64,000 nt of DNA, from contig CAYYKD010000004.1 of the NCBI GenBank assembly GCA_964471825.1, positions 1 to 64,000 of the forward strand, in the 5' to 3' direction. This DNA is from CAYYKD01 sp964471825 (lineage in GTDB: Bacteria; Spirochaetota; GWE2-31-10; CAYYKD01). Below, piece after piece: positions 34,486-44,855 of this stretch. Both the position numbers and the translations under genes were made by a program. The number at the start of each line of letters is the position of its first letter. Position 1 is the stretch's first letter. The notes beneath the pieces were generated by a model. That model made no database searches. It was not told the DNA's origin and saw only the letters and a program-made list of their open reading frames with translations.

Positions 34486-35682
34486 ATGAATATAGCATTA
34501 TTTAGTGATTGTTTTGTTCCAATTAAAAACGGAGTAGTTACCTCTGTTCAACAGCTTAAAGAGGGTCTTGAAAAAAAAGGACACAAGGTTATTGTTATAA
34601 CCGTTGAAGTACCGGGCTACGAAGAAAAAGATCCCAAGGTCTTTAGGCTTCCATCATTTAAAGCCCAACTCGGCAAGGGGACAGAGCAAAGGGTCGGGAT
34701 ATTTAATCAGGCCGCTATCAATAGATACCTTAAGAATCAAAATATTGATATAATCCACACTCATACAGAGTTTATGATAGGCTATTGTGGTAAATGGGCA
34801 TCTAAAAAGCTTAAAATACCGCACATTCACACAACACACACGATGTGGGAAGAATACAGACATTACATCCTAAATGGTAAACTTATATCTAAGGGGATGG
34901 CAAGGGGTATAATTAAAACATATCTTAGTAAGGTTGATCTTATCATTTCTCCATCAATTAAGGCAAAAAAATACTATAAAGAACTCCTGCCAAAGATACC
35001 TGTCAAGATAGTTCATAACGGTATTAATATGCAGAAGTTTAAATCAAGCCCCATATCAAACTCTGAAATTCTTGAACTTAGAAAAGAATTTAACCTAAAA
35101 AAGACAGATAAAATTTTAATATTTGTCGGAAGGATTGGCAAAGAGAAACGGGTAATGGATTTGTTAAATGTTATAATACCGCTTCTAAAAAAACGAAACA
35201 ACCTGAAAATGCTTTTTGTTGGTGATGGACCACAACTTGAGGAATTGCAGAAGAAAGCAAAATCAGAAGGTGTACTTGACTCAATTGTATTTACAGGATT
35301 TGTAAATTGGGAGATGGTTCACACTCTCTACAGTATGTCAAATATGTTTCTGACATGCAGTCTAAGTGAAGTACAGCCAATGACAATGATAGAGGCCTCT
35401 ATGTGTAGTCTGCCCTTGATCGTAAGAAGGGATGACAGCTACCTTGATCTAGTAAAAGACGGTGAAAGCGGCTATATAGTTGATAGTGATGAAGAACTGG
35501 CTCAGAGAGTCGAATCTCTGCTGGATAATGAAGAATTACTGGCAAAATTCTCAGGTAACAGTTATAAACACTCTCAATCCTTTACAGCAGATAATCATGT
35601 AAACAATGCTGAGAGAGTTTATGAAAGGGTTCTCGAGTATTTTCCGGATAGACTGCATTTATTAGAATATGAAGACAGATAG
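34486..35682 (+). CDS. Family 4 glycosyltransferase, diacylglycerol-glucosyltransferase type
   Basis: A 398-residue GT-B enzyme: N-terminal IALFSDCFVPIKNGVVTS, DIIHTHTEFMIG, the basic SKKLKIPHIHTTHTMWEEYR, and C-terminal KILIFVGRIGKEKRV, VGDGPQLEELQ, and the donor EX7E region CSLSEVQPMTMIEASM. The pattern is that of 1,2-diacylglycerol 3-alpha-glucosyltransferases, which make glycolipids of the inner membrane, rather than of sugar-nucleotide capsule enzymes. The acceptor is inferred. It starts 30 bp after secA. Confidence 0.8.
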   Translation: MNIALFSDCFVPIKNGVVTSVQQLKEGLEKKGHKVIVITVEVPGYEEKDPKVFRLPSFKAQLGKGTEQRVGIFNQAAINRYLKNQNIDIIHTHTEFMIGYCGKWASKKLKIPHIHTTHTMWEEYRHYILNGKLISKGMARGIIKTYLSKVDLIISPSIKAKKYYKELLPKIPVKIVHNGINMQKFKSSPISNSEILELRKEFNLKKTDKILIFVGRIGKEKRVMDLLNVIIPLLKKRNNLKMLFVGDGPQLEELQKKAKSEGVLDSIVFTGFVNWEMVHTLYSMSNMFLTCSLSEVQPMTMIEASMCSLPLIVRRDDSYLDLVKDGESGYIVDSDEELAQRVESLLDNEELLAKFSGNSYKHSQSFTADNHVNNAERVYERVLEYFPDRLHLLEYEDR

Positions 35683-35714
35683 ATTTAAATATACAGAGCT
35701 ATTCGAGGATTAAT

Positions 35715-38552
35715 ATGCATTTTCATGAAAATATTATCATAAAAGGTGCCAGAGAACACAACCTAAAAAACATCGATATTACTCTTCCCAGAAACAAGTT
35801 TATTGTAATCTCAGGTGTAAGCGGCTCCGGCAAATCCTCCCTTGCATTTGACACGATCTACGCTGAGGGGCAACGAAGGTATGTTGAATCGTTATCCGCC
35901 TATGCCAGACAATTTCTGGGACAGATGGAGAAACCGGATCTGGACTATATTGAAGGTTTAAGCCCTGCCATCTCGATTGAGCAAAAAACCACCCATAATA
36001 ACCCGCGATCAACTGTGGGGACTGTTACAGAGATATATGATTACTTCAGACTCCTTTTTGCCAGGGTTGGGGAACCACACTGCTACGAGTGCGATAAAAA
36101 AATTGAGAGTCAATCGATCGATCAGATCATTGACAGGATACTTCTTGCAGATGAGGGTGCAAAACTTATGATTCTTGCACCTATCGCTCGTGATAAAAAG
36201 GGTGAATTTCATAAAGTCTTTGAGGATGCAAAGAAATCCGGTTTCCTAAGAGTAAGAGTTGACGGTGAGATCAAATCCCTAGAGGAAGATATAAAACTCG
36301 AGAAGAATATCAGACACACAATAGAGATAGTTATTGATAGAATAGTGATGAAAGAGGGGATTCGCAAGAGACTAACAGAGTCTGTTGAATCAGCATTAAC
36401 ACTGACCGACGGCCTTGTTAATATTGACTCCAATGGGATTTCAACTACCTACTCCGAGAAGTTTGCCTGTATTGACTGCGGGATCAGTTACCCTGAGATC
36501 CAGCCGCGCCTTTTTTCATTTAATGCACCTCATGGGGCATGTGAACGATGCCACGGACTTGGTGAGATGCGTGAGTTCTCTATAGACAAAGTGATACCTG
36601 ATAAAAATCTCTCTCCTGACAAGGGGGCGATACTTACACACCTTCCCAAACATAACTTTGTATATCAACAGATAAAATCTGTAGCAGCTCATCATGGAAT
36701 AGACCTAAAAACGCCATGGAATAAACTACCTGAAGAACATAGATCTATCTTGCTGAACGGTTCTAACGAGGACATCCACTTTGTCTACAAATCTAAAGAA
36801 AAAACCGGCAAATGGGAATATGAAGGACGATTTAAAGGGGTAATCAACGACCTCAATAGAAGATATAAAGAAACTACCAGCGAGGGTGTCCGAAAATGGT
36901 TTGAGGATTTTATGACATTTCAAACCTGTACCTCATGCAAGGGTAAAAGACTAAATAAACTGGCACTATCTGTTCTTATTAATTCAAAAAATATAGTTGA
37001 CATATCAGAATACTCGGTTAATCAGGCACTAGCTTTTTTTGAAAACCTCACACTAAGCGAAACTCAGAAGATAATCGCAGTTCAGATACTCAAGGAGATC
37101 ATTTCCAGACTTACATTCCTGAGGGATGTCGGGCTTGAATACCTGACCCTTGATAGAAAAGCGATGACCCTTTCGGGCGGTGAGGCCCAACGGATAAGAC
37201 TTGCAACACAGATCGGCTCCCGCCTGGTTGGTGTACTCTACATCCTTGATGAACCGACAATTGGTCTACATCAACGGGATAATGACAGACTTCTTGCAAC
37301 CCTATGTGAACTAAGGGATATTGGAAATACACTCATAGTTGTAGAGCATGATGAACAGGTTATTAGAACAGCAGATATGGTTGTTGAACTTGGTCCCGGT
37401 GCAGGGGAACACGGCGGTGAGATTATTACTCAGGGGACTCCGACTGAGGTTGAGAATGATCCAAACTCAATTACAGGAAGATTCTTAAAGAATCCCGATC
37501 TTATCCCTGTCCCAGAAAACAGACGAAAGGGAAACGGTAGTTTTCTCTCAATTCAGAATGCCCGTCTACATAATATCAAGAATATCTCAGTTGATATCCC
37601 GCTTGGAATGATGACTGTTATAACAGGGGTCAGCGGCTCGGGCAAATCTACCCTAATAAATGACATTCTCTTCCCTACCCTATTCAACAAACTTAATAGG
37701 GGTGCAATGGATGAAATCGGCGAAAAAACTATAGCCGGTATCGAGGCACTTGACAAGGTTATAAATATTGATCAAAGCCCAATCGGTCGAACACCAAGAT
37801 CAAATCCCGCGACCTACATAGGTGTATTTACATTTATCAGAGATCTCTTTGCAGAACTGGAGGAATCAAAAATCCGCGGTTATAAACCGGGAAGATTCTC
37901 ATTTAATGTAAAGGGTGGCCGATGTGAACACTGCGAGGGGGATGGGGAGATCAAAATTGAGATGAATTTCCTTCCTGATGTCTATATCAAGTGTGAGGTC
38001 TGTAACGGCAAGAGATATAACCGGGAAACTATGGAGGTCAAATACAAAGGCTATTCAATTGCTGATGTGTTAAATATGACTGTAGAACAGGCCAACGCGT
38101 TATTCAGTAAACATCCGCAGATAAATAGAAAACTGGCAACACTGAATGCTGTAGGTCTATCATATATCAGACTCGGACAATCATCAACTACCCTCTCAGG
38201 TGGAGAAGCACAGAGAGTAAAACTCGCACTAGAGTTATCAAAAAGGCAGACCGGCCGAACTGTATACATACTAGATGAACCTACAACAGGGCTTCATTTC
38301 GCAGATGTAAAACAACTTATCACAGTACTTGATAAACTTGTTGATGAGGGAAATTCAATGATAATCATAGAGCATAATCTTGACATTATTAAGATAGCCG
38401 ACTATATAATCGACCTTGGACCAGAGGGAGGTGACAAAGGTGGAAAAGTAGTTGCTAAGGGGACACCTGAAGAGATAATTCTATCTAAGAAGTCCCATAC
38501 AGCTCGCTACCTAAAAGAGGTTCTTGACAGACACACAAAGAACAAATCATAG
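35715..38552 (+). CDS. uvrA: Excinuclease ABC subunit A
   Basis: The 945-residue protein has two ABC ATPase modules: Walker A GVSGSGKSSLAF and GVSGSGKSTLIN, LSGGEAQRIRLATQIG and LSGGEAQRVKLALELS signatures, Walker B LYILDEPTIGLHQRD and VYILDEPTTGLH. Zinc modules appear as CYECDKK.../CIDCG and CEHCEGDGE...CEVCNGKR. ATG 35715 opens MHFHENIIIKGAREHNLKN. Nucleotide excision repair damage sensor, cytoplasmic. Length is normal. Confidence 0.97.
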   Translation: MHFHENIIIKGAREHNLKNIDITLPRNKFIVISGVSGSGKSSLAFDTIYAEGQRRYVESLSAYARQFLGQMEKPDLDYIEGLSPAISIEQKTTHNNPRSTVGTVTEIYDYFRLLFARVGEPHCYECDKKIESQSIDQIIDRILLADEGAKLMILAPIARDKKGEFHKVFEDAKKSGFLRVRVDGEIKSLEEDIKLEKNIRHTIEIVIDRIVMKEGIRKRLTESVESALTLTDGLVNIDSNGISTTYSEKFACIDCGISYPEIQPRLFSFNAPHGACERCHGLGEMREFSIDKVIPDKNLSPDKGAILTHLPKHNFVYQQIKSVAAHHGIDLKTPWNKLPEEHRSILLNGSNEDIHFVYKSKEKTGKWEYEGRFKGVINDLNRRYKETTSEGVRKWFEDFMTFQTCTSCKGKRLNKLALSVLINSKNIVDISEYSVNQALAFFENLTLSETQKIIAVQILKEIISRLTFLRDVGLEYLTLDRKAMTLSGGEAQRIRLATQIGSRLVGVLYILDEPTIGLHQRDNDRLLATLCELRDIGNTLIVVEHDEQVIRTADMVVELGPGAGEHGGEIITQGTPTEVENDPNSITGRFLKNPDLIPVPENRRKGNGSFLSIQNARLHNIKNISVDIPLGMMTVITGVSGSGKSTLINDILFPTLFNKLNRGAMDEIGEKTIAGIEALDKVINIDQSPIGRTPRSNPATYIGVFTFIRDLFAELEESKIRGYKPGRFSFNVKGGRCEHCEGDGEIKIEMNFLPDVYIKCEVCNGKRYNRETMEVKYKGYSIADVLNMTVEQANALFSKHPQINRKLATLNAVGLSYIRLGQSSTTLSGGEAQRVKLALELSKRQTGRTVYILDEPTTGLHFADVKQLITVLDKLVDEGNSMIIIEHNLDIIKIADYIIDLGPEGGDKGGKVVAKGTPEEIILSKKSHTARYLKEVLDRHTKNKS

Positions 38553-38621
38553 TTTAAACGATTAAAAAGAACTTCTAACGATTATTTAACGATATTTTAC
38601 ATAGGTAACAAGTTAAGATAT

Positions 38622-39245
38622 TTATTTTAATCTATCAAACCATCTGTTAATTACAACATTTATCTTCTCAGGTGTAAATTTCTTATTATCATTATAATCA
38701 ACAGAGTCAGAAAATAATATAAGACCGTTCTCTATTGAAGTTATACTGCCGGAAAAAATTAGCGTCTGTTTAGTTCTAGATAAATAGTTTATATTTAGAC
38801 TGCAGATTAGAACAAAATCCGATTTAGCCATTTTACCAATTTCAACAGGATCACCGAAAAAATCTGAATTCTGACTTTTCTGTTCATTTAAAATTGTTTT
38901 AATTTTGTCCAGCTGAATAGGAAAAAGCCCTCTATCAAGCAATTCCCCATTAATAATATCAATAGCATGATTATGAATTGCAAGCTGTTTTGTAACCTCA
39001 TCATTTTCATTGGGTTTATCCTTTGACTTATTTCCTGATATCCCAGAAAGCAACTTACCACCAAGAATACTTATTATTCCATTTTCTTTCTTAGAACTGA
39101 CCTCTGTGTATTCAAGTATAACCGCTATAGTTTTATTTTTATCAATTAGTCCATCAAGCAATGATTCTTTTTGCTCTGGATTCGACACGCATGATAAAAA
39201 AAGCCAACCTAAAAAAACAAAAGACAACATTAACCTAATGCTCAT
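38622..39245 (-). CDS. CsgG/TolB-like lipoprotein
   Basis: A lipoprotein signal ends WLFLSC. The mature 187 residues resemble a small CsgG/TolB-type domain: TIAVILEYTEVSS, AIDIINGELLDRGLFPIQLD, and GKMAKSDFVLICSLNINY. A charged loop (SGNKSKDKPNENDEVTK) interrupts the fold. It stands alone, convergent to uvrA. Function unknown; the fold is used in envelope-assembly factors and it resembles the protein at 29796-30794. Confidence 0.55.
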   Translation of the reverse strand: MSIRLMLSFVFLGWLFLSCVSNPEQKESLLDGLIDKNKTIAVILEYTEVSSKKENGIISILGGKLLSGISGNKSKDKPNENDEVTKQLAIHNHAIDIINGELLDRGLFPIQLDKIKTILNEQKSQNSDFFGDPVEIGKMAKSDFVLICSLNINYLSRTKQTLIFSGSITSIENGLILFSDSVDYNDNKKFTPEKINVVINRWFDRLK

Positions 39246-39520
39246 TTTTAGTACTCCTGCTTAGCACTATTCAACTTAACACCCATACAACTTACAAACT
39301 TTATGAGAATAAACCGAACAAAGATTATCATATATATTATAAAATTTAAATTAAAGCAACAAATATCCGATTAAATGATATAAATAGTATAAATTTTTAT
39401 TGACAATATAGTCATAATATTGTTAACTTGGACACAATTTTTTAGTATACTGCAAATTTAGATTTAATTATTTAAATTTCACTACTATTTTTCAACATTA
39501 TTATCTACAGGGGCTTTTTT

Positions 39521-40798
39521 ATGTCAAAAACAACCATAAAACTAAAAATATTGCTAATCAGTCTTGCCGGTATAGTTTTTACAGGTATATCTGCTATGAC
39601 AATTAATATTTATTCTATCAATGTCTTAAAAAATCGAAACTATCAAAATATAATTAGACAAGCTGAAATTCAAGCAACTCGAATAACAGAGGGCGTTTAT
39701 AACATGATTAAAACGCAGGATGAACTTCTAAATATTAAGTTAAATGGTGATATGAGCGTAGCGTTTGATATTCTAAAAAATACCGGTAGCCTGTATGTAT
39801 CAAATGAACAAAAATACATAGAAATAACTAACCAATTCAATGAGGAAAAACGAAGAATACTCTTGTCCACTCTCTTTGTAGGCAATTCAGCATTTAATTT
39901 TGAGAAGTCATTTTCACGGAGTGTCCCGGTTGTTGATAAGGTAAGTAGTATGATTGGATCAACCTGTACTATATTTCAAAGAGTAAATTCAGAAAATAAC
40001 TTTGTTAGAGTAGCAACAAATGTAAAAAATAAAATGGGTGATAGAGCAGTAGGGACATATATACCTGAAGTAAATCCTGATGGCACAAAAAATCCTGTAA
40101 TAGAGAGAATACTTAGAGGTGAAACATATAAAGGAAGGGCATTTGTTGTTGATAAATGGTATGTTACTGCCTATCAGCCACTTAAAGATATTAACGGAAA
40201 TATCATAGGCATTCTATATGTTGGTATTCCTTTTGAATCAGTCGAATGTCTGAGACGACAAATTGAACAGATAAAGGTTGGACAGACAGGTTATGTATGG
40301 ATTCTTGGCGGTTCAGGTACTCAAAAAAGCCATACAATTATTCATGGTCCGCTTGGACCCGGGGTTGATCTTTCAAATTCAAAAGATAGCGATGGCAATT
40401 ATTTTGTACAAAATATGGTCAACAAGGCACTGGAAACCAGGAATGGCTCAGTAGATATCGAATGGTATTGGTGGAAGAACAACAACGAATCTAAACAAAG
40501 GCATAAGTTCTCAGTTGTCACTTATTATGAACCATGGGACTGGGTAATCGGTGCCGGATCCTATGAAGATGAGTTCAGAGAAGCCGGAAACGTAGTAAAA
40601 TCGGGCTTTAGCACTATGATTCTCTATATATTAATTTCAAGTATTATCATCATTAGTATCATGGTATTTATTTCTATAATTTTGGGCGGAAGGATAGCGA
40701 GTCCAATAATTCAAGCTACTAATATAATGACTTCAATTGCAGATGGGGACTTACAGACTGCTAAAGAAAAAATCAAGCAAATGCTTAGTAAGAATTAA
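39521..40798 (+). CDS. Chemoreceptor N-terminal part with Cache_3-Cache_2-type sensor
   Basis: The 425-residue frame has an N-terminal membrane helix, then a large periplasmic sensor. Its end carries VTYYEPWDWVIGAGSYEDEF, the hallmark of a Cache domain, followed by a second helix (FSTMILYILISSIIIISIMV) and the start of a HAMP domain (GGRIASPIIQATNIMTSIAD). The frame stops at TAA 40796, without any signalling domain. The ~56 bp before the gap have two more in-frame stops in that frame. Either it is a sensor-only remnant or the contig end is faulty. Ligands may be small organic acids. Confidence 0.75.
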   Translation: MSKTTIKLKILLISLAGIVFTGISAMTINIYSINVLKNRNYQNIIRQAEIQATRITEGVYNMIKTQDELLNIKLNGDMSVAFDILKNTGSLYVSNEQKYIEITNQFNEEKRRILLSTLFVGNSAFNFEKSFSRSVPVVDKVSSMIGSTCTIFQRVNSENNFVRVATNVKNKMGDRAVGTYIPEVNPDGTKNPVIERILRGETYKGRAFVVDKWYVTAYQPLKDINGNIIGILYVGIPFESVECLRRQIEQIKVGQTGYVWILGGSGTQKSHTIIHGPLGPGVDLSNSKDSDGNYFVQNMVNKALETRNGSVDIEWYWWKNNNESKQRHKFSVVTYYEPWDWVIGAGSYEDEFREAGNVVKSGFSTMILYILISSIIIISIMVFISIILGGRIASPIIQATNIMTSIADGDLQTAKEKIKQMLSKN

Positions 40799-40854
40799 AA
40801 CGATAGTATTTATAGCATTGATGAAATTTGCGAAAATTCATTATATTAAGAAAT

Positions 40855-40864
40855 NNNNNNNNNN
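40855..40864. other. Scaffold gap (10 N) between two chemoreceptor pieces
   Basis: The two sides share a paralogous motif (GAGSYEDEF on the left, GAGTYIDEF on the right), so contigs of two receptors may have been joined at a homologous end. Confidence 0.95.
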
Positions 40865-42181
40865 CGGTGCCGGAACATATATTGATGAATTCAATACTGA
40901 ATTAGAATCTGCAAATAAGGAATTCCGATTAATGGGTTTGTTACAGATATTATCACTCTTAGTTTCATTAGCCATATCAGGTTTTATACTAACACTTTTT
41001 ATTACATATATCTTAAAACCGGTAAACACCATATCAGTAACACTTAAAGAAATATCTAAGGGAGAAGGTGATCTTACTAACAAGTTAACTGTGAATTCAA
41101 CTGATGAGGTTGGAAGACTATCTGAAGCATTTAATACATTCGTTGAAAAACTCAATCAGATAATAAAAATTATAAAACAGGTTGCCATGAATCTTAGTAA
41201 TAATAGTTGCGACTTAGCAGGTTCTACAAATAAAACAAGCGATTCGTTAAAAAAAATTATCTATGATATTGATAATATCGATACTGTAATCGGTAAACAA
41301 TCAGAATGCGTTAACTCTGTTTCATCAACAGTCTCACAAATCGTAGGCAATATCGAAAATCAAAACCGAAAAATCGAAACGCAGGCCTCCAGCGTAACAC
41401 AAATATCTGCCTCCATTNNNNNNNNNNAGAAATGTCATCAAATGTTACTTCTGTATTGAATAATCTTGAAAATAACAGTTTTCATTTTGACACCCTTTCG
41501 CAGACATCAAACAACGGATTCAATATTATCTCTCAGGTCAACAACTCTGCAATAGAGATAGCAAAACAGTCAGACACAGTCCTAGAGGCCAATAAGACAA
41601 TACAAAATATTGCTAGCCAGACCAACCTGCTCGCAATGAATGCGGCAATAGAGGCTGCCCACGCAGGAGAGTACGGCAGGGGGTTTGCAGTTGTAGCCGA
41701 TGAGATTCGAAAACTCTCGGAAACCACAGCAGATCAATCTAAATCAATATCAAGGGGATTAAACAATCTTAAACAATCAATTGATAGTGTAGTTAATTCA
41801 TCCAATGAGGCAACTGCATCATTCCAGACTATTATGAATTCAGTAAAAAATGTTACAAATCTCGAAAAAGAGATAAAAAATGCAATAACTGAACAAAGAA
41901 TAGGCTCAGATCAAATTCTTCAAGCAATTACACAGATCAGTGAGATTACAGACGATGTAAAAAATGGATCATCTGAAATGTTAACGGGGAGCCATAATAT
42001 TCTTGATGAAACACAAACGCTGGTAAATATAACCGGAGAAGTAAAAACCGGATCCAATAAGATCGCAGGAGAAATAGATATTGTTGAACAGATTATTAAT
42101 GAATTAATAACAATTATTAACGAAACAAATGAAAATATTAGGAATATTAATAAACAGACGGGGCTATTCAAAACAAATTAA
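40865..42181 (+). CDS. Chemoreceptor C-terminal part: Cache end, HAMP and methyl-accepting signalling domain
   Basis: After the gap the frame opens GAGTYIDEFNTELES, a membrane helix, a HAMP domain (PVNTISVTLKEISKGEGDL, DEVGRLSEAFNTF), then helix heptads. A second gap (41418-41427) cuts the helix, but the frame beyond resumes with EMSSNVTSV and reaches the conserved hairpin tip IQNIASQTNLLAMNAAIEAA and HAGEYGRGFAVVADEIRKLS. It ends with NKQTGLFKTN. The N-terminal sensor is lost in the first gap. It is a flagellar chemotaxis receptor acting through CheW/CheA at the inner membrane. Confidence 0.85.
41418..41427. other. Scaffold gap (10 N) inside the chemoreceptor signalling domain
   Basis: Frame on the right is offset, so the length is nominal. 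The heptad pattern carries on after it. Confidence 0.95.
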
Positions 42182-42202
42182 AAAGCATTTATCATATTTA
42201 TA

Positions 42203-42222
42203 GAGGCCCATTGAAAAGCCTC
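42203..42222. repeat. Short inverted repeat of the GAGGC/GCCTC family
   Basis: GAGGC and GCCTC flank CCATTGAAAA. Part of a set of related short sequences scattered through the window (see findings). It lies between the chemoreceptor and the cysteine desulfurase genes, which converge here, and may act as their terminator. Confidence 0.4.
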
Positions 42223-42247
42223 AACTATCAACATACATGATAAATTC

Positions 42248-43429
42248 TTAGAGGTACTTTTTTAAACCTGATACTAATCCAAACAGATCACCCCTCTTTG
42301 TGAATCGTCCCATCGAAATTCTAAGTGATGATGAGGCTCTTAGGTTTGTTCGCCCCATCGCAAGCAACACCTTTGATGGACCTGAGAGAGAGCCTGTACA
42401 GGACGAAAACCTTGAGATCATTATCCGCTCTCTATCAAGACTAAGAACAAGACTCTCTATATCATCAATAGTTGGTAACGATATATTTAAAATGCCCTGT
42501 ACTGAATTCTCCGGTGATTCAATAATAACTTTGTCACCGAACTCCACAAGCATAGCCCTAAGCTCAAGTGAGAGAACTTTCAAAAACTGTCGTTCACTCT
42601 TCATCTCATGATTTAAAAGCTCCACTGCACTACCGAAACCTGCTATACCCGACACATTAATCGTTCCCGGCACAAGTCTTTTTTCCTGAGATCCACCCGA
42701 CCGGATCTTAGTTAGAATGCTTGCAGCTCGTGAATAGAAAGCCGCTATCCCCTTTGGACCATAGATCTTATGGGCAGTGATTACCCCAAAATCACAATAA
42801 AGTGCCCAGTCTTCCGGTGCCAACCTATGTATTGTTTGTATACCATCGATTACAACTACTACGCCATATTTTACTGCCATCTCATATATTCTAAGTGAAT
42901 TCTGAAGAACCCCTGTCTCATGATTGACCGGTGAATAGAATAAAACCTTCTTTCTACCAGACTCTTTCATAAGATGCTCAAGTTTTTCCTCATCAATTTG
43001 ACCTTGACTATCAACAGGGCAGATATTAATTCTACCCGGCCTACTGTGTCCGAGTAGTGTTATTGGTTTTATAATAGATGAATGTTCGCAGGGTGTTGTT
43101 ATAAAGTTAAATCCACATTGAAAAAAGTGATTGATGAAGATGCCGAGTCCCTCTGTCCCCGAACCGCAAAAATACAGATAGTCAGATCTGGTTTTAACAA
43201 AGTCCGCAATTATTTTTCGTTTAGATTCTACCATGTCGTAGACACCTACGCCGGCAGAGTGAACACTTGACGGGTTAGCCCAAAAGATGCGGTTAGCTCT
43301 ATCAATTTCTCCGAGAACTCGGACATCAACAGGAGTTGTAGCGTTATAGTCTAGATAGATACTCTTTTTCTGATCAAAGAGCGGACTTGAAAAACGGATC
43401 TTCTTTCTATAGCGACAGCTGCATGCCAT
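42248..43429 (-). CDS. Cysteine desulfurase (NifS/IscS-like)
   Basis: A class V aminotransferase-fold enzyme: IYLDYNATTPVD at the start, NPSSVHSAG, PCEHSSI, PVNHETGVLQN, VIDGIQTIHRL (PLP Asp), PLP lysine in ITAHKIYGPKG, and the cysteine loop SSCTGSLSGPSKVLLAMG carrying the persulfide Cys. It makes sulfur for iron-sulfur clusters or tRNA. The N-terminus has an unusual basic, CxC-containing extension (MACSCRYRKK). It starts right after the flgJ stop, so it is at the end of the flagellar operon, which is unusual. Confidence 0.88.
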   Translation of the reverse strand: MACSCRYRKKIRFSSPLFDQKKSIYLDYNATTPVDVRVLGEIDRANRIFWANPSSVHSAGVGVYDMVESKRKIIADFVKTRSDYLYFCGSGTEGLGIFINHFFQCGFNFITTPCEHSSIIKPITLLGHSRPGRINICPVDSQGQIDEEKLEHLMKESGRKKVLFYSPVNHETGVLQNSLRIYEMAVKYGVVVVIDGIQTIHRLAPEDWALYCDFGVITAHKIYGPKGIAAFYSRAASILTKIRSGGSQEKRLVPGTINVSGIAGFGSAVELLNHEMKSERQFLKVLSLELRAMLVEFGDKVIIESPENSVQGILNISLPTIDDIESLVLSLDRERIMISRFSSCTGSLSGPSKVLLAMGRTNLRASSSLRISMGRFTKRGDLFGLVSGLKKYL

Positions 43430-43828
43430 CTACTTATAGTTACCCGAGAGTTGTTTGTACATTGTATCACTTATCCCTGTTCCGCTGTTTTTTGCCATCA
43501 TCATAGCATACTCATCATATAGAAAGTCAGAGAAGATCTCCTCAGCTTGCCCGCCATCAAGAAGTTTATGTTTGTCAATGGTCTTTTTCATCGCATTAAG
43601 CACCTGTTTCCAAAGAAGACTCTCCATCTCCGTACATTTCTCCCTAAGCTTCTTATCATTAGAGACATTTGGATTTGCCCTTGCCTGATCAGTTTCAGAG
43701 CTTTCCTTACTCATAAGATCGCCAAAATTTCTATCATCACCACCTCGTGTCTTTTGTGAATAATTGGAGATCTTATTTTGACTATTAAGATAATTTATAT
43801 CAAGACCCGTTAAAGCATTATAACTCAT
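43430..43828 (-). CDS. flgJ: FlgJ rod-binding protein (no muramidase domain)
   Basis: A 132-residue protein with only the rod-binding domain: CTEMESLLWKQVLNAMKKT, GGQAEEIFSDFLYDEYAMM, and the end SDTMYKQLSGNY. The N-terminal ~50 residues are polar and unstructured. It lacks the C-terminal glucosaminidase of enteric FlgJ, as is usual in spirochaetes and many others. It helps assemble the rod. Fourth gene of the flg run. Confidence 0.85.
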   Translation of the reverse strand: MSYNALTGLDINYLNSQNKISNYSQKTRGGDDRNFGDLMSKESSETDQARANPNVSNDKKLREKCTEMESLLWKQVLNAMKKTIDKHKLLDGGQAEEIFSDFLYDEYAMMMAKNSGTGISDTMYKQLSGNYK

Positions 43829-43847
43829 ATATACCCTCCATAAATAC

Positions 43848-44855
43848 TTAGAGAACTATCAAGGCTGCATTAAGCGCACCCATTCGATGCACAGCCTCAA
43901 TAAGCGAGATAACTGAACCTGTATCAAGACCTGCACTATTTAGAGACCTGACGAAATCCGCTACTGTTGTAGATGAAATCTCTATATTATTCTTCGGCTG
44001 ATTAGCCTTATTTCCTACCTTTATTTGCACACCCGGGATACTTATCGCACATGGTTGAATAACTATGTCCCCACCGCTGACGATAATACCTGTCTTCTTA
44101 TCAATTATTACAATTGCCCTCTTATCAGGCGTTATTGTTAGAACCTCATACTTAGATATAAAATCTATCGGATTCAATGCTTCTTGCTCTGTAAGAACTA
44201 CCTCTACAAGCCCCGCGTCGACTGCCCTTACCTGTAGTTGTTCATTAATTGTTTTTATCTGCTCAACTATCTGATTTGCAGTCACAAAGTCGGGATGTTT
44301 CAACACAATATTTAACTTCCTGTCATCAATAAAATTTGATACAATATCCTTCTCGATAATGGCTGATGCGGGAGCTGTACCTGTCGTCTCTATCTTTGTC
44401 TCCTTAGAGCCGACCAACACCCTACCCTGTGCAACTGCATAGACTGTACCATTTGCTGCTCTCAGGGGAGTCATCAATAAAAAACCACCGTCAAGTGACT
44501 TAGCATCGCCTATGGAACTAACGGTTACATCAATAATTTCACCGTTTCTTGCAAAACCATTTACCCTTGCCGTAACAACAACACCGGCAATATTCTTTGA
44601 TTTAAGGTCATTTAGATCAATATCAAAACCATAGTTTGCAATAAGATTCTGAAACATCTTCTGGGTCATCCCAAATGACTTAGAATCGCCTTTTCCACCG
44701 AGGCCTGTTACGATCCCCATCCCCATAAGCATATTCTCTCGAATGCCTGACACAGTAGTAATGTCTTTAATCCTAACAGGCGTTGCAGCATTTAGACTAA
44801 TTAGAATAGAAATATAAAATATTAAAAATACTAAAAAACTAATCGATCTTGACAT
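43848..44855 (-). CDS. flgI: FlgI flagellar P-ring protein
   Basis: ATG 44855 (GGAGAG about 9 bp upstream) starts a signal peptide; ATGs at 44864 and 44873 are in frame but give a worse one. Mature sequence: RIKDITTVSGIRENMLMGMG, IVTGLGGKGDSKSF, IAGVVVTARVNGFARNGEII, DVTVSSIGDAKSLDGGFLLM, TPLRAANGTVYAVAQG, and the end LNSAGLDTGSVISLIEAVHR. It is a periplasmic ring protein. Its start overlaps the flgA stop by 17 bp. Confidence 0.93.
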   Translation of the reverse strand: MSRSISFLVFLIFYISILISLNAATPVRIKDITTVSGIRENMLMGMGIVTGLGGKGDSKSFGMTQKMFQNLIANYGFDIDLNDLKSKNIAGVVVTARVNGFARNGEIIDVTVSSIGDAKSLDGGFLLMTPLRAANGTVYAVAQGRVLVGSKETKIETTGTAPASAIIEKDIVSNFIDDRKLNIVLKHPDFVTANQIVEQIKTINEQLQVRAVDAGLVEVVLTEQEALNPIDFISKYEVLTITPDKRAIVIIDKKTGIIVSGGDIVIQPCAISIPGVQIKVGNKANQPKNNIEISSTTVADFVRSLNSAGLDTGSVISLIEAVHRMGALNAALIVL

